Assembly: GCA_963971425.1 (NCBI GenBank)
Contig: OZ020516.1
Span: 34,336,199-34,400,198 of the forward strand
Reading direction: 5' to 3'
Length of the DNA stretch: 64,000 nt
Origin: Bryoerythrophyllum caledonicum
Taxonomy: Eukaryota > Streptophyta > Bryopsida > Pottiales > Pottiaceae
A program made the translations under genes and the position numbers. How positions within the stretch are numbered: the first letter of the stretch is position 1; each line of letters starts with the position of its first letter. A model generated the notes under the pieces. That model saw nothing but the letters and a program-made list of their open reading frames with translations. It was not told where the DNA came from and did not search any database. Shown here in pieces: positions 32,958 to 45,509 of the stretch.

Positions 32958-34360
32958 ACACTTGGTCCATTAGGGTTTAACAAAGAGCAATGTACAGTAC
33001 CCACCAATAAGTATACGTTCATGAACGTTTCCACACTACATTGCTGCCAACTTTGACACCCTCCTGAGGGCTAAAAAAATGTCATTTTACCATGAAATTT
33101 TTGGCACAAGATCATTTCTATGTTGACAACATGTGTGCCAAATTTCAAGGCCAGAAGATGAATATAGAAAAAGATATACCAAATTTACCAACATGTGTAG
33201 TTGTAAGCCATTCACTACTGCCAATTTTGACACCCTCTTGAGGGCTGAAAATTTGATATTTTACCATGAAAGTTTTATCAAAAGATCATCTCTATGCTCA
33301 TAACATGTGTGTTAAATTTCAAAGCCATGTGATGAATACAATAATAGATACACAAGATTGTTTCTCATAGTTACACATGTTGGTAGATTTTGAATATGGG
33401 TTTCTTTATTCATCTTCTGGCCTTGAAAATTGGCGCACATGTTATATTCATAGAAGTGATCATGTGATAAAAATTTCATAGTAAAATAACAATTTTTCAA
33501 ACCTAGGGAAGGTGCCAAAGTTGAAATGGTACCCTTGGTTGTTTGTCACAATTAGCACGTTGGTAGATTTTGAATTTTTTCTTTTCTATCGTGGATATTT
33601 TAGACTTGAAATTAAGCACACATGTAATCAACATAGAGATGGTCTCATGTCCAAAATCTCATGGGAAAAAATATAGAACTCAATCCATGGGAGGGTGTCA
33701 AATTTGGCAAGAGTGAAATGTTTCTCACAACTACACATGTTGGTAGATTTCAATTTTTTTTTGCTATGTAGGTATTCTCGCCTTAAAACTTGGCACACAT
33801 GTATTCGATATAGAAATGGTTTCATGCCAAAAATTTAATGCGCAAAAACAAAAGAGTTAATCCTTGGGAGTGTGTCAAAGATGGCCAGGAGTGAAATGTT
33901 TCTTACAACTACACTCACAACTACACATGTTGCTAGATTTTAAATATGTCTCTTTGTGTGGATGTTTTAGACTTTAAACATGTAATAAACACAGAGGCCG
34001 TCCCATGCCAAAAATTACATGGGCAAAAACAAAAAAATTCAATCCTTGGGAGGGTGTCAAAGTTCGTAGCTAATAGCTATGAAACTTTTCTTAGTGCTAC
34101 CCATGTTGGTAGATCTTGAATATCTTTTTTTTAATTCAACTTCCGACCTTGAAATTTTGCACACATGTTGTCAACGTAGAAACAATCTTGTGCCAAAAAT
34201 TTCATGGTGAAATGACAATTTTTCAGCCTTTAAAAGGGTGTCAAAGTTGGCAGCAGTGTAGAGTGGAAACGTACGTATGCAAAATGAACGTATACTTATT
34301 GGTGGGTACTGTACATAACCCTCAATTCTTTACCACTTTAACCTCTAAAGGACCAAGTGT
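32958..34360. mobile_element. Fold-back element (1.4 kb) with ~170-bp tandem repeats in its arms
   Basis: The ends are long inverted repeats. On the left, ACACTTGGTCC.., then TACAGTACCCACCAATAAGT, then CTGCCAACTTTGACACCCT. The right end reads the same in reverse complement (AGGGTGTCAAAGTTGGCAG .. ACTTATTGGTGGGTACTGTA .. GGACCAAGTGT). Inside, a unit of about 170 bp (ACACATGTTGGTAGATTTT .. GGCACACATGT .. CCAAAAATTTCATGG .. GGGTGTCAAAG) is repeated about twice in the left arm and about five times, inverted, in the right arm. No transposase ORF. Confidence 0.7.
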
Positions 34361-36950
34361 CATAAAATGACAATTTGAAGGTTTGGTCAAGTTTCTATGG
34401 TATTAATTTCTAACATTTTTCTTTGAAATTTTTACTATAGAAGGGTATTAGTAAAACCTCAGTGGAAAAACAATTTTTCCAAAATCGGACATTTAATGAA
34501 AAAGTTATAGGATTTTGAATTTCAAACGAGGAGAGTGGGCACGTCAGGCACTTCCAAAAACTTTTGCTAGGACACTCTATTGAATGTGAGATTTCCAATA
34601 ATGGCAAGTAATATTATTTCCTTTCATATTGTCAACAAAAAGTTCTTGTATTTAGTGATAAATAGTATATTAATCCAAGCCAAACATTTTCACACATTTG
34701 TCACACATTGTTGGGCAAGGTACCAAAAAAACTTCTTCCTTTCCACATAAAACTTAGAGATCTTCATATTTTTGAATTTTTATTTTTTCCAACAATATGT
34801 GGTGTAAACCTTCTTATTGACCATTTGGGTTATCAATCTAAAACATATTAAGTTCACAAAAAAATATAACTTCAATTGGCAATTTTTGAACCTCTACTCC
34901 TTGCATAATTGTTTTGAATATGCTACACCCCTCTTCTACCTCTAAAAATTGGTGTATAAGGAACTAACATCATGCTTAACTCAATGGTACTAGATTTAGA
35001 TCTTGTGTAGTGCAAAAATTTGACACCAAGTGACGTCAAAGTTTGTTGATCCACTCAAAGCATGGAAGAAAATGAATGGTTTTTTCTACTTCAAACACTA
35101 TAATCTTTCAATCCTTGCGGTCAAATATTATGAAATTTTGTAAAGACATTATTAAATAAGTTGTAATTGAGATCCTACGGTTAGAAATAGAAATGAAAGT
35201 TTTTGTTTTCCTACTTACTCATTGGACTAGAGCAAGCAATTTTGAAGTGTTTTTGGTGTGAAATGCCATAGGCCTTTAGGAGTTAATAATCCTTTAGTGA
35301 CCAAGGACTGTTTCTACAATTTGGAGATTTGTGTTGTTTCTTTTCTTTAAATTACTTTTGATGGATATAGAACATTGTGCAATTTTAGTGTCTAACTTTT
35401 TAGAGCTAACTTAAGCCATGATCTAAACATCGAACGTTAATGGCATAGGTTATAGTATTTAATTCAACGTATACTAGTGGTGATATATGTGGTTTTTGGA
35501 GGGTGTACTACTTTACCAATCAATAAAAACTTGCAAGAGAATATATTTACCAATTCAAATGGACATGACTAAGAGTGCATTATGTTGAAAGCGTGGCAAT
35601 AACATACAATATGTGAAGTACAGTCTATGCACGATTTCTAATGTATTTTCATCTTTAGTCTATGTAATTGCATACAAAGATGTTCCGAAATTTATTCAAA
35701 AAATTTAAAACTCTTTTCTTAATGTAATTGGAAGATTAACATTCACATTGGAGTGTCTTATATGAAAGAAACTTCAAACAAAGTTTTAGACCTAAATCAT
35801 TTTGCATGTATATGAAATACGACATAGATGTAGCATTGCAAGGATTCATTCTTTGTAAGTATATACGATGTACTTGGCAATATACTACAACACATTCCAA
35901 GAGTTCTGAACCTCTAAATCATGGTCCAATTTTTTGAAAAATGTACATATAATGTGTCCAAATTGAAACGTCGGATTTCTCAATCTAGTTCCGCAAGGAT
36001 TTTATGTACACTGAGATTTAATACATCCAAATACCAAAAAGTAGTTGCATGGTCACCAAAGGTTAAGGTCGTTCACATCCTTAGAGAAGTGTTGAAAAAG
36101 CAGAGAGAAAGGAAGATAAATGGAGATGGAAAACAAAGATGTATTTGAAAGAATCATTCTTCAAAAACATTGGAAGGATTGAAGGCCTCCCAATCAAAAT
36201 TCCCCAGACATCCTTCACTATTTTTACTTAACTTTGTTGTTGGATCATGGCATACTAAAGATATCCACTTCATACTTCCTACAAATTTGGCTACTTTTGA
36301 GCCTCACTACAGACAACAACCATGGAAATAATACTACAGTAAGCTCTCTTTATACAAGCATCTCATACAACAACAACCTCATTACAACAAGGAGTTTGGG
36401 TCAAATCCAATTTTCTCTCTTTTTGAGTCTTGACAGCAACACTTGGTGTACACTCATATATCCTTTTTTCTATTATAATAGCCACTCAATATAGCATGAT
36501 CTCTATATAACAAACAAAACCAACAAGGTTGTTGTAAAGGGAGCCGGCTATATCCTCCATTAGAAAAAAGATCCCTTTCTTGCATATGGGTCCAATTTTT
36601 TTATTTCAATCTCTTATGTTAATTGGGAGATAATAGTTTGTATTTATATTGTGTTTGTGGGTACAAAATTCACTAATTTTTGGAAGGTGTTTGTTTTTCA
36701 TTGAAAAAAAATAAAATAATAATCACAGAAAAAAATATTGAGCAAAGAACTCTAATTGGGTTATTAAGAAGACATCATTTAATTAAAGCAGATTAGTAAA
36801 ATATTATGATTATTTCTCACAAGAATAGGAAGTGATTACCTTATGATTTAGAAAACAAACCTAAGGCAAATAGTGTATTACTTGATGAGTTGGAAAAGTG
36901 TTAAAGTTTGTTGTTCATGTGAAACTGAAAAGTTTTGTCTCATGTTGTAT
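34361..36950. other. AT-rich region without a recognisable gene
   Basis: No gene, and no repeat strong enough to name. The ORFs are at most 86 codons and full of A/T. The 3' end of the minus-strand retrotransposon should lie here but no LTR can be identified, so that element appears truncated at about 36950. Confidence 0.4.
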
Positions 36951-37560
36951 TCAATTTGTACGTAAAGTTTGCTTATCCACCATCACCAAGACATACTTGG
37001 CTCCGTGTGGAGTCACGACAAGTGGTCCAACAAAGTCCAAAAACCACCGATATCCTAGCCCCATAATGGGCAAAGGCTGCAATTGTTGTGACAAGGTGTT
37101 GAACCTGGATCTAACTTGATCACATACTTTACACTGAAAAACATACGTGGCGACCTGTTGATACATGACGATCCACCAGTACTAGTTGCGCAACATCAAA
37201 TGAGTCCGTCGCACACCAAATGTCCTAGGTCTTTGTGTACTTGCCGTACCAACAAAGACCTCTGATCTGGCCTAGGAACTATGGGTTTAGTCTCATCCGG
37301 CCACACCCAAAATAGAAGCCCGTTCTCCCAACGGAACCTTGCTATTCGGTGCCCAACTTGATCACGCACCGTAGCAGAAAGAACTAGGAAAAGTGTCCCA
37401 TGTTGTAGCTTGTGCAAGAATGGACCGTCTTCCCACACATCGCTAACAATTTGGGCCCTATCCGGTTCCTCATCCGTTGCCAAATCATGCAACGTTGCTA
37501 GACATCAATGTGAGGTAAGCCGCAGCATGCCATCCCGGGATTGATTCCCTGTTATAGTCC
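36951..37560 (-). pseudogene. Integrase fragment of the minus-strand gypsy element
   Basis: Contains the N-terminal zinc-binding part (HKDLGH, later CKVCDQ) and the beginning of the catalytic core with its first Asp in RWFLDFVGPL. The rest of the core (second Asp, Glu) and any C-terminal domain are missing: after KYVLVMVDK the sequence becomes AT-rich and unrelated. At least one stop and one frameshift separate the pieces. Confidence 0.75.
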
Positions 37561-37699
37561 CCATGCCACCTGGCACCAGTCAGATCCTCATTGAAAGTTT
37601 TGGATTCCGAGATAGACTATCCGCATCCAAGTTTGTGATATTGGACCAACGAACAACCTCTAAGTCATACTCCTAAAGCAACAAAGCCCACTTGGCAAG

Positions 37700-39159
37700 C
37701 TTATCAATAAGCTTGTCATACTCCATGAGCTACTTCAAAGGCTCATGGTCGGTCATCAATGCAAAACGCTGCCCATACAAATAGAGCCTAAATTCGGCTA
37801 TGGCCTGAACCACAGCCAAAGCTTCTCCCTCATCGGATGAATAGTTGGACTCCCCCTTGTTGTTGCTTCTAGAAGCAAATGCCACAACGTAGTCATGTCC
37901 CACATCACCTTTTGAGTATACATTGCCCCCAATTCCACAACACTGCATTGTGTATGCAATGGAAAGGCTCGTGTAGCATCCGGACACCATAGCACATGCG
38001 TTAAATTGAGCTTCAGCTTCAAAGTAGCAAACGCATACTGCTGCTCTTGTTTCCAAGTCCATGGTTGATATTTTTCCGTGAGAATAGTCAACTGCTTAGC
38101 AATCTACCTGAAGTTCTTGACAAACCAACGATAGTAATTTGCCAAGCTAAGAAAAGCTCAAAGCCGTGACACGTTGGTTGGAGCAGAAATCTTTTACAAC
38201 GTATCCACCTTGATCTGCTGCACGCCAAGACCTCTTAAACAATCATATATCCCAAATATGGCAATCGATCGTGGAAGAACTTCCACTTGCCATGGTGCAA
38301 GCGCAATCTCCACTGCCATAACCTTTGAAACACCGCTTGAAGATAGCTCACATGTTCTTGTGGACTGCTACTAAAAATGATAACATTATCAATGTAGCAT
38401 CGGGCAAATGGTAAACCGGTCAACAGCGGGTCCATCACCCTTTAAAACTCAACGGTTGCGATCTTGAGGCCAAATGGGAGAAACTTCCAATGATAGAGTT
38501 GATCTCTCCTATCCATATCAACTCTTTAGAAAGCAATCTTCACTCGGTCATCTACCATAAATGGTCACTGGTGGTAACCAGATCGCAAATCTAGAGTACT
38601 AAATACTCTAGCTTGGCCCACCGCATCAAACAATTTCTCTAGCGTGGGCATAGGATACACGTCCGACTTGGTCTTGCAATTAACTGGCCTATAATCTCCG
38701 CACATCCTCTTCTCCTTCCAGTTGCAAAAGATATCATTCTTTGATGGCATACTTGTGGCATAAGCATACTCGTCGTTGAAGAACTCAATCAAGCTGGCGG
38801 CCAACAACTCTTGACAATGCGTCTGAACCTCAAATTTCCCTGAAAGACTGAGCTTGTACAATCGTCAAAGGATCCGATGGTCGTCTTCCAACTGAATGTG
38901 AATGGACTTGCCTTTGTAGCCCCCCAAATCATGGAGACTAAAGGCAAAACAGCTACAATACAAACGTATGAACGCTCGCACCATCCGTGCCTCGGCACCG
39001 GTAAGATGTGGCCCCAAATTCAAAGGCCAATTATCAAACTCCATAGTCTCCTTCTCCACCGTAGGAGACTTACCGCGTACCGGCACGACCGGTAATTGCT
39101 ACTTTGTAGCAGAGAAGGCATTGATGCGCCCAGACTCTTCATTCACGGAATCTACAGAA
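37700..39159 (-). pseudogene. Reverse transcriptase and RNase H of the minus-strand gypsy element
   Basis: Recognisable RT blocks in order: RMCGDYRPVN, VFSTLDLRSGYHQ, then the catalytic block reading CYIDNVIIFS, and LPYLGYMI. The RT active site is normally YxDD; here the second Asp codon has become AAT (38385-38387). RNase H follows (VVAFASRS, NYSSDEGEALAVV, LMTDHEPL). Several stops and frameshifts make it non-functional. Its 5' side continues to the AATCC target site of the solo LTR at 39160-39164. Confidence 0.8.
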
Positions 39160-39164
39160 AATCC

Positions 39165-40943
39165 TGTGTTGTGGTGATAAAATCAGGAATAGATCTCTAT
39201 GAACGCTCTCAATAGCACCACTAAGTTTTTATAGCAATTTGGAATTAATTTTGGTTAGTTTACATTTTTTAACTTAGAAAGTGAATTTAAATTGCAAAAA
39301 TGATAAAACTGCAATTGTTTTGGTAATTATGTTTTTGGAGTTGGAATTAGGCAAGTAGATAGTCTATCGTAGGGTATAAATGTGTTTTGGACACATTGGT
39401 GGTATTAGTTTTGCCAAAGAAGTTTTCTATTTATTGATATAGGCGACTTCAGCCCAAAAAACGGGTTTGGCTTGTAGTGCGTAGTAGACCATAGATCTTG
39501 TTTGGGAATGTTGTGATTCAAGGGTGGGGATGTGGCCGTCACCCGTGGGCCTTCTTGTAAGAAGATAAAGGGTACTTGGGCGTCCTTGGCACTCTCTCTC
39601 TCTTGTTGGTGGGCGGAGCCATGCCTAAATGTTCTTATCTCAATTTGTATGATGTTAATGATTCCCCCCAAGGTTTGTTGCCTAGGATTTTCTCTTCCTA
39701 AAAATCCGAAAAAATCCAGTTTATGTCATATTCAGTAGCTCAATTGTTCATGTTGTAAGCTTTCCAAAGACACTGAGCGCGCTCCATTTGGAGCTTGGAT
39801 CGATTTTTGGCGGATTTTCAAAGTTGGAGGGATGCACTGCCATCGGCCGAGGAGAAGAGTGACTTTGGAAAATCATACCACGATGCTTCTTACTTAATTT
39901 TTTTGAGGTTTTTTTGTGCTAATGCATGCTTCAAGCTAGTTTATTGGAAAATTTAAATTGTGTGATTTGATCTTATATCAAATTTTTAATGGTTTTTTGA
40001 GTACGAGGAGGTCTGCCCCTTTAGTCAAAATGGGGCAATCCAACTATCTCAAGTTTGATGTTGCAAATCTCTGTGGTCCATTCTTTTTTTGTGCGAACTT
40101 TTTTGGGTTGATAAGAAGTTGAGTCTAGTTCTACAAATATTTTTTAATGATTTTTTGGAGTATTTTCTGATTCTTGTATGAAGTTTTAAGTCAGCAGGGG
40201 TCTGCTACTCTTGCGATTCCAAAGGGTAGCTTGGGAATTTCATATCTTCTTACTTGTAAGTTATTTTTTAACGTGGTTTGTTGGGTTAGTGGCATGCTAA
40301 AGTGGAGTTTGAGGGCAAATTTACTTGAAATTTTGGCCCCGCTAAAATATTTTGTGGGATTTTCAAGTGTAGGGGGTGCTGCCACCTTCAATTCGACCAA
40401 AAATTTGCGAGTTTTTACTTTTCTCTTAATCTTCTCTATTTTGACCTAATCTACTTTAATAACTAATAACCTTAATTCCAATTACTTAACTTAATCCCAA
40501 TTATTAGCCTTAATTATAATTATTAACTTAATCTTGATTGTTATCCTTACTTATTAACTTTCACTTATTAACTTTTACTCACTAGCTTTGATTCCACCTT
40601 ATTTAACCTTTACTTTTACTTTTGACTCTTGCTTTTAACCTTTCTAATTTTATTTTTTACTTTTTACTTTTAGTCATAAATTTTAGTTTTTTACTTTTAC
40701 TTTTTTCTTTACTTTTAGACGTAAAATTTCTCCCTTTAACTTTTAACTTGGGTAATTATTGGTTGATTAATTAAATTTCCAAGTTAACATATTAATCTAT
40801 TATGTTAACCCAATCTAAAACTAACCAAACCAGACTTGGAAGGCTGTATATCATCAAGGCTCAAACGCTAATCATTGAATAACATTAGTCTAATCGACCA
40901 CTTTTGACTTACTATCAGCAACCAAGAGTGTACTCTAAATTCT
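39165..40943. mobile_element. Probable solo LTR (1779 bp) with 5-bp target duplication AATCC
   Basis: Flanked by AATCC at 39160-39164 and 40944-40948. Taking the insert out leaves the minus-strand pol frame open across the join, which supports a real insertion. It begins TGTGTTGTGG but ends ..AAATTCT rather than CA, so one border may be mutated. A block at about 39750-39810 (AAGCTTTCC.. then CGCTCCAT.TGGAG) resembles the corresponding part of the plus-strand LTRs (AGCTTTCC.. CGCTCCAATCGGAG). No internal coding region. The right part is an AT-rich TTAACTT-type low-complexity tract. Confidence 0.55.
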
Positions 40944-41189
40944 AATCCACCTCTGAGCTTATGATGCTTTAATTCCATAAGGTAGAAGAATTTTGCTCGC
41001 AATCTCTCGGGCATCCTCTCGACCAAAGTCCTCGGCTAAGGCTGCAAAGACACGCTGAGCACAAAGCTCTTCACCTACCTGTCTTTTCAAACAAAAAAGC
41101 AGGTTCGCTTCTTTGATCTTTGTGAGATGTGGCAGCGCCGCCCCTGACCATTAGAGTCTACCTCCAACACGCGTGGACGGTCACGTAAA

Positions 41190-42051
41190 CGGCGCTGAAC
41201 AATAAAACATAGGCCACAAACTCAAACAAGAGTGTTGAGGTCAATGGCTTGACCCAACAAATAAGAATGGTAGCCCTTACAGAGATCCGGTGCGGCGGTG
41301 GAACTTGTCAAAAAGCCCATAGCCCGCTCCCTCTTATCAGCAGAAGGCCCCTCATAAGTTTGGGAAGTTGAATCCCAAACCATGCCCGCGGGCCGCACCG
41401 CGTGTCATGAAGGCAAAAGACCCCGAGTAGCACATAAACATGGAAAAGACCCCCGAGTGAAACCAACGTGGTTCACCACTGCCAATGGTGGCTCATCATC
41501 ATGGGTAACCTCCATGGAAACACGATGGTCGTCCGAAATGTCATAGTCTTCACGGTGCACAGGCCATTGCACTTAAGCAAGTGCAAAACTGAACGTCGCC
41601 GATGATGCCATGTTGGTCCAAATCCAACGTGGCCGATGGGCGTAAGACCCCAACGCCGCGGCATATATAAACATGGGGGGACCTAGAAGGTGATGGATGA
41701 ATTCACCATCCTCACCCAAGCCACATCCATTGCTCGCCCGTGAATGGCCTTGACAAGGTCATGCGGCAATCATCAAGTCCATGTGACCTAACCGGCGTCG
41801 GTCATCTTCACTGATCAACATCACATCCCGTTGCAACTTCCCAAAATACCCTCAAATAGTAAAGATGGTAACTGCTCTGTATATAATGCCAGAAGACCCT
41901 GAATGTGATGGTGATCGGCACCATTGGCTGCAAAGCCACTATCCACGTGGATATATTGGTGTAACTTAAGCCCGGCCATTAATACAACCACAAACACCGT
42001 ACCGATACCGGCAAATAACTCCGAAAGGATAATATTCTCATCCGGTGGTCG
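41190..42051 (-). pseudogene. Cytosine-5 DNA methyltransferase domain inside the gypsy element (decayed)
   Basis: Domain that transfers a methyl group from S-adenosylmethionine to cytosine C5 in DNA. Motif I (SAM binding) is LFAGIG at 42018-42001, followed by MAGLKLHQYIHVD with the expected acidic residue. The catalytic loop motif IV is PCQGHSRA, with PCQ at 41758-41750. The late motifs are clear: KRERAMGF (41335-41312) and LLGQAIDLNTLV (from 41260). It is broken by a TGA directly before PCQ (41761-41759, where Trp would fit), a frameshift near 41835, further stops, and apparent loss of the segment that should carry the ENV motif. It lies after protease and before RT. Such retroelement methyltransferases have been described in some algae and dinoflagellates. 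Confidence 0.75.
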
Positions 42052-42054
42052 CTA

Positions 42055-42830
42055 TTTAATAGTACGAGCCAACAACGGAGTGGAAGAGTCCAATGAGAGA
42101 TGTGGAGCATCCAGATCATCGACGATCTCTTGCTTGCAAGGAGTGAGCTCCAACTGAGTCTCCCATATAGGAAGTAGATCCTTACAATGACGTGCAGGGA
42201 TTTCTACTCGCCTATGCTCACGTGATTCCGCTACAGTCGACATTAAAGCATACGTCTCCTCTAAAAGCGTAGAACCACATTGCAAATTGGATGCCAAGGC
42301 ACTCTACCCAAACAAAGCATCCGCCGTGGAAGTCATCGCGCTAGCTTCAAAGACAACCGGAATGAGCTTCTTTTTGCCATCACCGGCAAACTTCCCAGGC
42401 CTATTCCAAGCCTCTTCCTTCCAATTATCCACCTCTAAAGTCAGTGGATAAAGCGCCTGCTGACCTATCAAAATGCCGTAGTTGGTGGCACTAGTCATAG
42501 CGCACTAGAGAGATATGTGGAAATATAATGACCAAATCCCACGCTAAACATCAATTACAACGGATTTTGGGTGTATCCCATAGCCTTCTCCGTACCCAAC
42601 CAATGTAATAATCGTAAATGGACAAGGCTCGATTGCTCCAGGTCCGTAGCATTTAGACCCAAATCATGGGCTAGCTGCTTGCCAATGACTATTGGCTGAG
42701 CTTCGAAGTCCAACATCAAACGGAGGAGGGTAGCTCAAGTGGGGTTGCCGTCCGTACGATCAACCACCATGACTTGGTCATTGTTCACCAAGCGAAGTAC
42801 CCGTGGACGCACACTAGTGACTGAATCGCT
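42055..42830 (-). pseudogene. Aspartic protease region of the minus-strand gypsy element
   Basis: The sequence MLDFEAQPIVIGKQLAHDLG lies where a retropepsin normally has a D-S/T-G active site. Here it reads D-F-E (42710-42702), which two transitions could produce from D-S-G. Downstream comes YGILIGQQALYPL, matching the second conserved block of retroviral-type proteases. A TAG at 42054-42052 ends the frame just before the methyltransferase domain, which continues in the same frame. Confidence 0.6.
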
Positions 42831-43399
42831 CCCGTGCCGGCCGGGCTGCAACGTCAGACAAATAAGCTACTCCAGAGATCAAGGACTAATCCCCTCAGGA
42901 CTGCTCCATAGGTGTGAAAGTGGCATTGGCCTCAAACGCGGAAATAGCCTCCGCCACCAACTTGGCCCACATTGCCACCAAATCCTCCTCGGTAAATGGA
43001 GCTGTCACTACTTGCGACACTTCCAACAATGGCATGGGCACTTTGCCCTCCAACATACTACCCTCAAAGTGGAATATATACCGGATGGTTGAAAATCCAG
43101 TGTCAGAAAGTCCACACCAGTAAACACTAGCAATTGCAACATTTTATACGCCAAGTTGTGTGCATCATTTCCATGAGTGGAAGCAACCGGTGGGACCAGG
43201 GTCGGCGTGGGAGCGGCAATAGAAGTGGCCGCATCCACGATACTGAAAGAAAGAGGTAGTCGAAACTGACTAATGTGGTCCGGCAAACCCGTGTAGCGTC
43301 AACAACCACTACTACTAGGTACAGTGGACAAAGGTGCCACTTCCTATGCAATAGTCTGAGCACAAGTGACAACTGTTGCCACCACCTCCTCCGAAGCAC

Positions 43400-43902
43400 C
43401 ATACAATTAGCGGTCAAGGGCTGAAGATGAGCCATGACCGTTGATCGGAGGCCGTATGTCTGCCACTTGCACGAAAGAGGCCATCGTGCTCATCTACTAC
43501 TTGAGCCTTCAGCTTTGCTACCTCAGCCTGTAGTGTCTTCATTGCATACAATCTAGCAGCTAAAGATCCTAGGCGCTTCTCTGGGTGAAGACCTAAACAA
43601 TTTTCATCAGTGTGGCTAGACTTGCTGCAGTGAGAACATGTCACGGTCTTCTTTCCTTTGCCCCCAGCCCTTGTCTACAAGCTTGGTTGCCTTGGTCTTG
43701 GGCTTAGCCTTTACCATGCTTGGCTCTTTCTTCTTGAAGCAATTCGGGTCCCCGTTGGTGTGACTCGCCTCCCAACAAGTCCAACAATGCACAACCAATT
43801 TAGGTTGTGCCTCTGCCAAGCTACAAATCGTGGAAGCAAGCTTCTTGGACTTAGGAGCGACCATCAGCACCATAATCAAATCCGTGGCCTTGTTCACGTC
43901 CT
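43400..43902 (-). pseudogene. Gag C-terminal part with two CCHC-like knuckles (minus-strand gypsy)
   Basis: Two zinc-knuckle-like motifs, CWTCWEASHTNGDPNC and CSHCSKSSHTDENC, separated by a Lys-rich linker. The second fits C-X2-C-X4-H-X4-C exactly, while the first has X6 before the last Cys. A frameshift lies between them. The coding region is cut at 43903 by the plus-strand element and resumes at 53231. Confidence 0.7.
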
Positions 43903-43906
43903 ACGC

Positions 43907-45457
43907 TATCGTGAAGGAAATCAATAGACGTTGTAAAAGGATTAAAAAAGAGGAGAAACAGAATGGTTAGGGCCGAAGGTGAAGACATGACTAGCGGATT
44001 CATCCTCAATTACGCAGTCATACTTCACAAAACAACATCTTTATCTTAGAGGATCTTTAATGTCTCTTGTCACTAGCTCAGAGCTTAGGAGCGTCCACCA
44101 GCTGGTTTTCCTGCTGATTCCAGTTGTCCCCTGACCACGCGTGCGCCTGCCGCTCTGACAAGCCAAGGAATCAAATCCGGACCGGCGAGGTGCAACGAAA
44201 TGCTCAGTCAGCGGAACTGAGCCGCGGTCGATGACAGTACGTGGGCTCTAATGGTATTTAAATCATTTTCTAACGTTTCTAAGATCAAAAAACCCAAACA
44301 GAGTGTTATGATAGTTTAGTTTGTAGTAAAAGTAAGAAATGCTAGTATTTAGAGTCAAGTTAGAGGGAAGAAAATATGGGCAACTACTTGTTGACATTGT
44401 AGATAAGATATAAGAGGGAATCTAGGCTTATGTGGGAAGTTATGGGCAAGAATTGGAGGTAAATTGACTTAGGTGACCAAACTTTGGTCAAAGAAGGAGG
44501 CTTGAAGGCGTGGGCTGATGTTAATTCTTGACTTTCTTGCCCTTCTCCCCTATTCGAGCTCTTCTCCCCAAGACTACAAATAGCCTCAAGTTTCTGCTTG
44601 TTTCATCGCGAGTTTTTAGAACTTGATTGTCAGTTTTTATAATGTTGTTTCTCTTGTTGTTAGCTTTCCAGTGATGTATCACACGCTCCAATCGGAGTCG
44701 TAGTGAAGCCGTGGTGCGGATTTGAATAAAGAGGGGTTTAGAAATTGAGGCAATAATGTATAAATACTTTGAAGGAATGGTGTTTCGCGATCATTGTGAA
44801 TTTGATAATGAGATTTTAAGGGCAGTATTACAATTGTCTTAGGAAGATTGTGTTAAAATCTTAGATCCATTAGGACTATAATCTAAAAGTCATGAAGTAA
44901 ATTGTAACTAGGGTTTTGAGAGGGATTCAAGGGCAGAACTTGGTATAAGGAAACTACGCTTTCGGAGATTATTGATAGAATCTTTAGGATGATTTTTTGT
45001 GGAAGTGTTCTTTGTTACATGAGTGACTTATGTACAAAATTTGAGATCTTTATCTGTAATAGAATAGGAATGATGAAGAGTTGAAGTAGGGGGGGACCTG
45101 ATATTAGAGGCAGAGGAGTTTGAGGCCATGGATCTTGTTGAGAATTGATCCAGTAATAGTGAAAATTGGTACATAACTTCTTAACAAGATTGTAAAGGTT
45201 GTATCAAAATCCTAGAGTCATTGGATTTGTAGATAAAAAGTTATGTGAAAATAAGTGGTGGGATTTTTAGGGGCAGCGTTTGAAGATGGGAACTTCTAGA
45301 TTAAGAGTGTTATGGAGATAGACTAGAAGCAAAAGAAAGGCATGGTAGCCATTTTTTATATTTGTTGAAGCCATACATACAAGATAAGTCTTGCACTTAA
45401 CTACCTAAATGCAAAAAAGACCCTGTGTTTCCTAAAGCAAAGTTTCTCAACACGACA
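43907..45457 (+). repeat. 5' LTR of the plus-strand gypsy element
   Basis: 1551 bp, same length as the 3' LTR. It starts TATCGTGAAGG (a TG start changed to TA) and ends CAACACGACA. I read it as identical to the 3' LTR except for six substitutions in the first 34 bases and one near the 3' end. Confidence 0.9.
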
Positions 45458-45509
45458 TTTGGTGCTTCCACTGAGAGTGCTTTAAGGCATTTAGTTTGGT
45501 TGAGGCAAA

